Positions 1 through 4,320 of a stretch of 6,485 nt of DNA are shown one piece after another. Positions within the stretch are counted from its first letter, which is position 1. Every line of letters starts with the position of its first letter. Where the stretch lies: positions 1 through 6,485 of the forward strand of contig JBMCWH010000023.1 in assembly GCA_048621635.1 (NCBI GenBank), written 5' to 3'. The position numbers were made by a program, and so were the translations under genes. The notes beneath the pieces were generated by a model, which worked only from the letters and a program-made list of their open reading frames with translations, ran no database searches and had not been told where the DNA came from. This DNA is from JBMCWH01 sp048621635. Its GTDB lineage: Bacteria > Patescibacteriota > WWE3 > JAUXAW01 > JAYEID01.

Positions 1-164
1 ATATCTTCTTCCACATGGATAGTGTGTTTAGTACACCGCCTACAAAACTTCCTTAGCTCCAGCTCTTCCGTCTCGTTGCGATTCTTCTCTGTAGTGTAAT
101 TAATATCACCACAATTTGAACATTTTAGTGCTATTTTTATTCTTGGTCCTTTTTGTTTTGGCAT
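1..164 (-). CDS. rpmG: 50S ribosomal protein L33, partial (3' end beyond left edge)
   Basis: Reading leftward from an ATG at 164-162, 54 codons stay open to the edge. The protein begins MPKQKGPRIKIALKCSNCGD and has Cys15-x2-Cys18 and Cys41-x2-Cys44, the two zinc knuckles of the Cys-containing (C+) form of L33, a small protein of the large ribosomal subunit near the E site. The basic start, the Asn-Tyr-Thr-Thr stretch at 22-25 and the Lys-Phe-Cys-x2-Cys-x3-His pattern are typical of L33. The family is usually 49-55 residues, so the stop should lie just outside the window. An AGAAGG ribosome binding site at 170-175 is 5 nt from the ATG and supports this start. It is the last visible gene of the leftward tRNA cluster. 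By conserved gene order, tRNA-Trp, secE, nusG and rplKA could follow beyond the edge, but that is inference. Confidence 0.9.
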   Translation of the reverse strand, partial: MPKQKGPRIKIALKCSNCGDINYTTEKNRNETEELELRKFCRRCTKHTIHVEED

Positions 165-213
165 TTTTTCCTTCTTTCAGCAATTATCTAGCTAATCTCT
201 ACAAATATAACAA

Positions 214-222
214 ATTTTCTGC
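214..222 (-). promoter_or_regulatory. Candidate extended -10 promoter for rpmG
   Basis: Read on the minus strand, 222-214 is TGT-TATATT, an extended -10 with five of six consensus bases. It would start a transcript near 207 with a leader of about 43 nt before rpmG. No good -35 is visible. The DNA is AT-rich, so chance is possible; rpmG may instead be read through from the tRNA promoter. Confidence 0.3.
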
Positions 223-269
223 AAATACTATTAATCTAGTATGGATACTTCTGCCCCGAACCACGTGGG

Positions 270-467
270 GGTACGGGGCACTCATAATTTCTAAGTTCGA
301 ACACTCATTAAGAACTTATGGCCGATGAATTGCTTGCCCACCTTCGCATAAAGCTACAGCGGGCATCCTCCCCTGCACTCGTTTCGGTCGGACCAGAGGT
401 CCTCCGAAGCCCTGCCTTGCTCGCCTCGCGTCGAAGCGGGCCGACAGGCAGGCTCGGCGAAGGAGGA

Positions 468-474
<7 letters not shown>
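270..474. repeat. 205-bp direct repeat, copy 1, at the 3' end of tRNA-Thr(GGU)
   Basis: Positions 270-474 are identical to 1127-1331. Weaker similarity continues left to about 252, where both copies carry a hairpin (GCCCCGAACC pairing imperfectly with GGTACGGGGC at 253-279 here). The right part, 338-466, is a palindromic element of about 130 bp with imperfect terminal inverted repeats, CCACCTTCGC (338-347) and GCGAAGGAGG (457-466), 9 of 10 pairing. It contains the 11-mer CGCATAAAGCT, shared with the element at 795-924. The repeat ends in the shared last bases of the tRNA-Thr acceptor arm. Open reading frames across it run antisense to tRNAs and are not believed. The stretch 175-467 holds only this repeat and the rpmG leader. 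Confidence 0.9.
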
Positions 475-542
<68 letters not shown>

Positions 543-547
543 TTAAT

Positions 548-784
548 TTAAATCAACCTCTTATTCCTAAAAGCCTGACCCGACCCTGATTTAAGATAAT
601 CCTCAAATTGTCTAGCCCTCTCCCTACTCCTAAAAACACAAAACCAAACTAACTTAACAGGCCTGAAGTTTCTAGTAGATTTACACTTTCCTGCCTGATG
701 TTCCTCCCACCTTTTCCAAATATCCGGCGAAGAACCAGTGTAAATAGTATTATTTGATAACCTTAATAAATACACAAAATACAT
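548..784 (-). CDS. Small single-domain GIY-YIG nuclease-family protein
   Basis: The 78-residue protein is almost entirely one GIY-YIG domain. Val-Tyr-Leu (4-6) and Tyr-Thr-Gly (15-17) replace the name motif. Arg25, His29, Glu61 and Asn74 sit where the family places catalytic or structural residues, and Glu61 would bind the metal. Its size matches stand-alone GIY-YIG proteins (UPF0213/YhbQ-like), whose substrates are mostly unknown; it has no separate DNA-binding region as homing enzymes do. The ATG at 784-782 gives the full domain, but there is no clear Shine-Dalgarno: only GGGTGG about 10 nt upstream, inside the inverted repeat of the preceding element. The gene lies between tRNA-Tyr and tRNA-Thr and ends 5 nt before the latter. 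A DNA-cleaving role follows from the family; a role in RNA or tRNA processing would be speculation. Confidence 0.85.
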   Translation of the reverse strand: MYFVYLLRLSNNTIYTGSSPDIWKRWEEHQAGKCKSTRNFRPVKLVWFCVFRSRERARQFEDYLKSGSGQAFRNKRLI

Positions 785-794
785 AATTATATAG

Positions 795-924
795 CCACCC
801 TACGCATAAAGCTTCCGCCCTTCACGCAAGGTTTCGGGCGGCCTACGGCGGGTGACACTCCTAGCTCTTATCTCGCTTCTGATGGTGGTCGAAGACCACC
901 CGAAGCTCGAAGAGCGTAGGGTGG
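795..924. repeat. 130-bp palindromic element with 11-bp terminal inverted repeats
   Basis: CCACCCTACGC at 795-805 and its exact reverse complement at 914-924 bound the element. Inside are two further hairpins: CCGCCC/GGGCGG (815-820 with 836-841) and a perfect GGTGGTC-gaa-GACCACC (884-900). The 11-mer CGCATAAAGCT next to the left end also occurs in both copies of the 205-bp repeat, so all three belong to one family. The right terminus includes the encoded CCA of tRNA-Tyr (924-922). There is no transposase and no T-run, so a non-autonomous REP- or MITE-like element fits better than a terminator. Confidence 0.75.
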
Positions 925-1007
925 TGCACGGGGGAGGATTCGAACCTCCGAAGGCATAAGCCAACAGTTTTACAGACTGCTCCGTTTGGCCACTTCGGTA
1001 CCCGTGC
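922..1007 (-). tRNA. tRNA-Tyr (anticodon GUA), class II, CCA encoded
   Basis: The 86-nt gene has acceptor GCACGGG pairing with CCCGTGC, anticodon loop CTGTAAA with anticodon GTA, and a T arm GGAGG-TTCGAAT-CCTCC. A long variable arm (GGC-TTAT-GCC) is what bacterial tRNA-Tyr requires. Discriminator A and the CCA (924-922) are encoded. The CCA overlaps the terminal inverted repeat of the downstream palindromic element. The gene sits between the two tRNA-Thr genes, as in the common Thr-Tyr-Gly-Thr tRNA cluster of bacteria. Confidence 0.96.
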
Positions 1008-1070
1008 AAATTATCTGAGTACATCCAGTCCCAATCCGCGTAAATTCTACTCATGGTGGAACCCGCCTGT

Positions 1071-1084
1071 CCCGACTGGTCGGG
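1071..1084. repeat. Small perfect hairpin CCCGAC-tg-GTCGGG
   Basis: A 6-bp GC-rich palindrome with a 2-nt loop lies between tRNA-Tyr and the second copy of the 205-bp repeat. No T-run follows on either strand, so it is not an intrinsic terminator. It may be a short dispersed palindrome; copy number cannot be judged from this window. Confidence 0.5.
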
Positions 1085-1126
1085 GTCACTAGAATCTATC
1101 TAATCTTACTGCCCTGAACCACGTAA

Positions 1127-1331
1127 GGTACGGGGCACTCATAATTTCTAAGTTCGAACACTCATTAAGAACTTATGGCCGATGAATTGCTTGCCCACCT
1201 TCGCATAAAGCTACAGCGGGCATCCTCCCCTGCACTCGTTTCGGTCGGACCAGAGGTCCTCCGAAGCCCTGCCTTGCTCGCCTCGCGTCGAAGCGGGCCG
1301 ACAGGCAGGCTCGGCGAAGGAGGATGGAGCC
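1127..1331. repeat. 205-bp direct repeat, copy 2, at the 3' end of tRNA-Thr(UGU)
   Basis: It is identical over its whole length to 270-474, at an offset of 857 bp. The related left hairpin (GCCCTGAACC with GGTACGGGGC, 1111-1136) differs between copies by a few bases and an indel. The inner palindromic element spans about 1195-1323. The identity stops inside the tRNA-Thr acceptor arm, where the two tRNA bodies become clearly different. The flank is therefore either a recent insertion or kept uniform by recombination. Confidence 0.9.
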
Positions 1332-1399
1332 AGGGCGGGGACTCGAACCCCGAACCTATGGTTTACAAAACCATTGCTCTGCCATTAAGCTACCCTGGC
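1325..1399 (-). tRNA. tRNA-Thr (anticodon UGU), CCA encoded
   Basis: In this 75-nt gene, acceptor GCCAGGG pairs with CCCTGGC. Anticodon stem ATGGT/ACCAT closes TTTGTAA, giving anticodon TGT. The T stem CGGGG/CCCCG closes TTCGAGT. Discriminator U and CCA are encoded at 1328-1325. It reads ACA and, by wobble, ACG, complementing the GGU isoacceptor at 468-542. It is the first gene after the promoter at 1445-1453, with a leader of about 38 nt. Confidence 0.96.
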
Positions 1400-1444
1400 T
1401 AAGGTATTAAAAATATAAGGTACATACGCGCTTAAGCAAGGGCT

Positions 1445-1453
1445 ATTATACCA
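1445..1453 (-). promoter_or_regulatory. Extended -10 promoter of the leftward tRNA operon
   Basis: On the minus strand, 1453-1445 reads TGG-TATAAT, a perfect extended -10. Transcription would start near 1438, about 38 nt before tRNA-Thr(UGU). The -35 region is weak (TCGCAA at 17 bp spacing), as extended -10 promoters tolerate. No terminator or other strong promoter is seen before the GIY-YIG gene, so one transcript could carry three tRNAs, the nuclease gene and rpmG. Confidence 0.65.
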
Positions 1454-1543
1454 CAAAATTCGTCTTCTTGCGACCCTCATCCCCTCCTAAAGGGAAGGTT
1501 TCGATACCAGACCGTGCAGTAGCTCGTTCGGTACGGGGTTTAA

Positions 1544-1582
1544 TAGTTACTAGAGCTCGTTAGTAAACTCGCTAAGTAACTA
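1544..1582. repeat. Imperfect palindrome TAGTTACT ... AGTAACTA
   Basis: Perfect 8-bp arms (1544-1551 and 1575-1582) enclose partly symmetric DNA. It lies just beyond the leftward terminator. With the low-complexity DNA at 1454-1543, it fills the gap between the non-coding RNA unit and the tRNA promoter. No gene is seen there. Confidence 0.5.
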
Positions 1583-1583
1583 C

Positions 1584-1616
1584 TAAAAAAACCCTATACC
1601 TTATCGGTATAGGGTT
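1584..1616 (-). terminator. Intrinsic terminator of the leftward non-coding RNA unit
   Basis: AACCCTATACC (1590-1600) and GGTATAGGGTT (1606-1616) form a perfect 11-bp stem with a 5-nt loop. On the minus strand it is followed at once by a run of Ts (1591-1585). The other strand has only a poor T-run, so the direction is clear. The unit it closes starts at the promoter near 1873-1901, with no convincing reading frame between them. Confidence 0.85.
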
Positions 1617-1866
1617 AATTCAATTAATCCCTCTATTTATCAAATTATTACTGCCCCGCGCAGGTTCGTAAGAACCTGTCTTGTGCCGCAAGAAGTGGCG
1701 GATGAGACCCTGGTAACTTAAAGTGGGTACCCGCAATCCTCCTACGCACAAGGCTTCGGAGCGATTATGTAGGGTTCCCCTATGGGTTTGGTTTGTGGAT
1801 CCAAACGCGCCACATCTTATCTTAACGCGAACACCGCAGGGTAGGAAGCTTTACAGCTTCTCTCAC
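1584..1866 (-). ncRNA. Structured non-coding RNA, candidate 6S RNA
   Basis: This stretch has its own promoter and terminator and no credible reading frame. The predicted RNA starts near 1866 with a perfect hairpin GAAGCT-GTAA-AGCTTC (1860-1845). It continues with CCCTGCGGTGTTCGC (1841-1827), which matches the 5' closing-stem signature I recall for 6S RNA (E. coli has CUGAGAUGUUCGC). About 160 nt later the 3' side can pair with it: CGCGGGGCA (1660-1652) with UACCCUGCG, and CGAAC (1668-1664) with GUUCG. The arms between contain further hairpins, as expected of a long rod with an open bubble. 6S RNA binds sigma-70 RNA polymerase and mimics an open promoter. From promoter to closing stem is about 215 nt, within the 6S range; the rest is the terminator tail. 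SRP, tmRNA and RNase P signatures are absent. That a non-coding RNA exists is well supported; the 6S identity is only moderate. Confidence 0.55.
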
Positions 1867-1872
1867 AAATTT

Positions 1873-1901
1873 AGTTTAGCAGTGGCAAACAAACTTGTCA
1901 A
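1873..1901 (-). promoter_or_regulatory. Sigma-70-type promoter of the non-coding RNA
   Basis: On the minus strand there is a perfect TTGACA (1901-1896), a 17-bp spacer and TAAACT (1878-1873), preceded by TGC as an extended -10. Transcription should start near 1866. Its strength suits an abundant housekeeping RNA. Confidence 0.75.
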
Positions 1902-1930
1902 GAAACAAAACAAAGAACACACCTGGTATT

Positions 1931-2098
1931 TCGTATACCGTATACCGTATCTCGTATAACAAACTACGAATTATAAATAACCAATTTTAAATTTTAAATG
2001 AAAGGGAAGTAGTAAGTAGGAAGTAGGAAGCATTAAGCAGAAAGAGACTAGTAACTAGAGACTGGATATCCGGATAACCGGGTACCCGGATACCCTTT
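1931..2098. repeat. Degenerate short tandem repeats
   Basis: This spacer consists of decayed repeats of several types: CGTATAC-like units (1931-1958), AT-rich TTTTAAA units (1983-2000), AGTAGGA-like units (2009-2031), and ACTAG plus GGATA/CCGGGTACCCGG units with small palindromes (2047-2096). No gene or clear promoter is seen in it. It separates the leftward non-coding RNA from the rightward rplJL operon. Confidence 0.6.
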
Positions 2099-2132
2099 CA
2101 TCTGTTCGATTGTTAAAGACACCCGCTAAGCC

Positions 2133-2161
2133 TTGAAGGTTTCGAAAAAGTAAGCTATAAT
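2133..2161 (+). promoter_or_regulatory. Promoter of the rplJ-rplL operon
   Basis: TTGAAG (2133-2138), a 17-bp spacer and a perfect TATAAT (2156-2161) form a strong sigma-70-type promoter. Transcription would start near 2168, exactly where the conserved L10 leader begins. Confidence 0.8.
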
Positions 2162-2165
2162 TATC

Positions 2166-2258
2166 CTTGCCGGAGAAAGTAAGTGCTGTCAAAGGCTTAA
2201 TCACCGCTTACCGAGGTTCAATAAACATTGGAGGACCTCGCTTGGGCGAGGTTTTTTT
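2166..2258 (+). promoter_or_regulatory. Ribosomal protein L10 leader (autoregulatory 5' UTR)
   Basis: Between promoter and rplJ lies a leader with the L10-leader hallmarks: GCCGGAGAAAGTAAGTGC near 2169-2186, GGCTTAATC at 2194-2202 and GCTTACCGAGGT at 2206-2217. These resemble the conserved core of the leader before rplJL in many bacteria. In the known mechanism, L10 or the L10-L7/L12 complex binds this RNA and lowers expression of its own operon. CGAGGT (2212-2217) can also pair with ACCTCG (2235-2240), the 5' arm of the following terminator. The leader can thus switch between antiterminator and terminator. The identification rests on position plus motif resemblance. Confidence 0.8.
2235..2258 (+). 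terminator. Attenuator hairpin of the L10 leader
   Basis: ACCTCGC (2235-2241) and GCGAGGT (2246-2252) form a perfect 7-bp stem with loop TTGG, followed by a T-run to 2258. It ends 15 nt before the rplJ start, so it must act as a conditional terminator rather than an operon end. Confidence 0.88.
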
Positions 2259-2273
2259 ATTGGAGAAAAAAAG

Positions 2274-2759
2274 ATGAATCTAGAAGAAAAAAAACAATAT
2301 GTAAAAAAGCTTAAAGAAACTATAACTAAGGCTAAAAGTGTGGTTTTTGTTAACTACAGCGGTATTGAAACGCAAACAATGGAAGAGCTTCGTCAAAAAA
2401 TAACAGCTGCAGAAGGGTCCTTTCAAGTAGCTAAGAATACTTTGGTAAAAAGAGCTTTGGATAACAGAAAAGAATTTTCCGGACCAACAGCAATTGTTTG
2501 CGCCTATGAAAATCCGATTGAGCCGATCAAATTTCTTACACAAGTAGAAAAAGACGGAATTTGGATAAAAGGAGGTATATTTGAAAACAAACTAATATCA
2601 AAAGAAGAGGTATTAGAATTGTCCAAAATACCAGGAAAGGAAAGCTTGTTTTCCCAACTAGTAAATACATTATCCACTCCTATCACCAGCGCCACTTACT
2701 TGCTAGAAGAACCGCTTAGGCAATTTACTATAACCTTACCACAGATTAGCAAACAGTAA
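2274..2759 (+). CDS. rplJ: 50S ribosomal protein L10
   Basis: The 161-residue product has the L10 signatures in order: KAKSVVFVNYSGI (19-31), QVAKNTLVKRAL (51-62), GPTAIV (70-75), IKGGIFENKLIS (98-109), and IPGKESLFSQLVNTL (119-133). L10 sits at the base of the ribosomal stalk. Its N-terminal domain binds 23S rRNA, and its C-terminal helix carries L7/L12 dimers. The family is usually about 165-175 residues, so the C-terminal tail is slightly short. This could reduce the number of L7/L12 dimers held, though that cannot be counted here. GGAG at 2262-2265 is 8 nt before the ATG and supports this start. The gene follows the attenuator and is 46 nt upstream of rplL, with which it surely forms an operon. 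Confidence 0.96.
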   Translation: MNLEEKKQYVKKLKETITKAKSVVFVNYSGIETQTMEELRQKITAAEGSFQVAKNTLVKRALDNRKEFSGPTAIVCAYENPIEPIKFLTQVEKDGIWIKGGIFENKLISKEEVLELSKIPGKESLFSQLVNTLSTPITSATYLLEEPLRQFTITLPQISKQ

Positions 2760-2805
2760 TCTTTACTGAAATAGTTCAAACCTTTGAAAGGGGGTGTTGT
2801 AAAAA

Positions 2806-3228
2806 ATGGCAGAAGAAGAAAAAACAGAAAAACAAGAAATAGAACTTAGCGAAGAAGCTCAACAAGTACTAGAAATTATCCAGGAAATGTCTCTCTTGGA
2901 ACTCAACAATCTGGTAAAAGCAATTAAGCAAGAGTTTGATATTGAACCAATGGTAACTGCTACAGCAGCACCAGAGAGTAATGGTGGGAGAGAAGAAGAA
3001 GATACAGAAGAAAAATCTGCTTATGATGTTTCTCTGGAAGATGCTGGTGATCAGAAGATCGCTGTAATCAAGGCTTTAAGAGGATTTAACCAAGACCTCG
3101 GATTGAAAGAAGCTAAGGAAATGGCGGAAAGTGCACCAACCGTTGTTGGTGAAGGTGTTCCTGCAGAAGAAGCAGAAGAATTGAAAAAGAGCCTAGAAGA
3201 AGCAGGTGCAACCGCAGAACTTAAGTAA
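2806..3228 (+). CDS. rplL: 50S ribosomal protein L7/L12
   Basis: The 140-residue acidic protein is the mobile stalk factor that recruits translation GTPases. An N-terminal dimerisation helical domain (about 15-47, with MSLLELNNLVKAIKQEFDIE) is followed by a flexible linker (48-70) and the conserved C-terminal domain (71-140). The latter includes KIAVIKALRG (84-93), GLKEAKEMAESAP (99-111) and the closing EELKKSLEEAGA helix. It is somewhat longer than the usual 120-130 residues, because of an acidic N-terminal tail of about 15 residues and a Glu-rich linker segment (62-69) in place of the usual Ala/Pro-rich one. GAAAGGGGGTG at 2786-2796, 9 nt before the ATG, is a strong ribosome binding site, fitting the excess of L7/L12 over L10. 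The stop overlaps the convergent phosphotransferase gene by 8 bp, and no terminator is visible after it. Confidence 0.97.
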   Translation: MAEEEKTEKQEIELSEEAQQVLEIIQEMSLLELNNLVKAIKQEFDIEPMVTATAAPESNGGREEEDTEEKSAYDVSLEDAGDQKIAVIKALRGFNQDLGLKEAKEMAESAPTVVGEGVPAEEAEELKKSLEEAGATAELK

Positions 3229-4228
3229 CTCTAGCTAATACGTTGCGAAGAGATTCAAGATGAGCCTCTTTAGCAAGATTTGCGTTTTCTAGGGCCTTCC
3301 CTTCTACAATAGTTTCCATAATTTCACTATGACGGATAAAGCGCAAAGAGACGGATAGCGTAACAGCGTCAAGCAAGGTTCGGAAGGCCCCGCAGCGTTC
3401 TCCCATTAAGGTACCCTCAAACTCATCAATAAGCATATTTTTCCAAACAGGATCACGCCAGGCTAAAGCAGCAATAAAACCAACATCGAATGCACAGTTA
3501 CCTATGTGCAGCAGCTCCCAATCTGTTACAGATAATTTCCCTGGTGCTTCTGCCCGTCCGTCCCAAAAAATATTTTTTAGGTACAAATCCCCATGAACAA
3601 GAACTTTCGCCTGAGCATCTAGTACACCGGAAACACCGGAAAGAAATCTACTAATATTATCCAACTCAGAGGAAGAGACACTTTCGTTGTGTCTACGGTA
3701 ATACTCGCAATCTTTTTCATACCAATCGTAGCCATGAGTGGAAAGAGAATCCCAAAAAGGAGAACCTTCGTTAGCTTCCAGAAAAGAATGCAGGCTAGAT
3801 AAGAAATGCAAAAAGAATTCTGCTAACTCCCTGGTTAAAAATTCTTTCCGAATACCAAAATCGGAACAAATATCACCTAAGAAAGACCCTTCCACACAAG
3901 TTCTCAAATACCATGGTTGTGGTTCCCTACCCTCACAAATAAAACGAGGAACATGCATATGCAAATCCGTGGAAGCAAAATCTTGAACTAATCGCAAAAA
4001 ACCAATTTCTTTATCTAATGCTTTTACCACACCGGGCTCCCCTCGCCCAAAAATTTTTAAAACTAAATCACTAGCATACTCAACAGATCTTACCCGCAAG
4101 TTGTAAAAACGCCGCCTTTTGGTATCCGGAAGTTGGAATATTTCCACCAACTCCAAATCTTCCTGTTCTAACAAGTTCAAAATCTGCGTAGGCAATTTTT
4201 CTTTTTGTTTCTGAGATAAACTGTTCAT
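3221..4228 (-). CDS. APH-family phosphotransferase (aminoglycoside/choline kinase-like fold)
   Basis: The 335-residue cytosolic protein has the protein-kinase-like fold of phosphotransferase family APH. Lys58 in LVLK and Glu74 fit the ATP-binding pair, HGDLYLKN (212-219) is the catalytic loop with Asp214 and Asn219, and TDWE (235-238) carries the metal-binding Asp236 in place of the usual D-F-E. Family members phosphorylate small molecules such as aminoglycosides, choline, homoserine, fructosamine or maltose. The sequence alone does not give the substrate, and a resistance role should not be assumed. The GH57 gene 92 bp upstream would suit a sugar kinase, but this is weak inference. The ATG at 4228-4226 has no obvious Shine-Dalgarno; no better start was found. 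Its last 8 bp overlap the end of rplL on the opposite strand. Confidence 0.82.
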   Translation of the reverse strand: MNSLSQKQKEKLPTQILNLLEQEDLELVEIFQLPDTKRRRFYNLRVRSVEYASDLVLKIFGRGEPGVVKALDKEIGFLRLVQDFASTDLHMHVPRFICEGREPQPWYLRTCVEGSFLGDICSDFGIRKEFLTRELAEFFLHFLSSLHSFLEANEGSPFWDSLSTHGYDWYEKDCEYYRRHNESVSSSELDNISRFLSGVSGVLDAQAKVLVHGDLYLKNIFWDGRAEAPGKLSVTDWELLHIGNCAFDVGFIAALAWRDPVWKNMLIDEFEGTLMGERCGAFRTLLDAVTLSVSLRFIRHSEIMETIVEGKALENANLAKEAHLESLRNVLARVT

Positions 4229-4320
4229 AGTTACAATTAAAAGGTCCGATAGGACAAATAGTCATTTTTTTTTGCTTACTACCATATAATATTTAGCCCT
4301 TAAGTTTTCTTCGGTTCCTA

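Noticed and set aside
800..1054. 84-residue reading frame on the minus strand
   Set aside because: It spans the whole tRNA-Tyr gene and the palindromic element and resembles no protein family.
1655..1735. T-box or SRP RNA on the plus strand
   Set aside because: GTGGGTACCCGC only loosely resembles the T-box motif, no specifier structure or synthetase gene follows, and the SRP core motif is absent on both strands.
1723..1959. 78-residue plus-strand reading frame
   Set aside because: It covers the structured RNA on the opposite strand and the CGTATAC repeats, has no ribosome binding site and no recognisable domain.
1931..2098. CRISPR array
   Set aside because: The repeats are short, degenerate and of mixed types, with no regular spacers and no cas gene.
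3221..4228. Aminoglycoside resistance gene
   Set aside because: The fold fits many small-molecule kinases; there is no close motif-level match to a resistance enzyme and no resistance context.
4231..4272. Plus-strand terminator before the T-run at 4264-4273
   Set aside because: Only a 4-bp hairpin (GTCC/GGAC) lies 10 nt away from the T-run, and no plus-strand gene ends there.
4281..4294. Own promoter for the phosphotransferase gene
   Set aside because: A TATTAT-like -10 exists on the minus strand but no -35 or extended element, in AT-rich DNA where chance matches are common.
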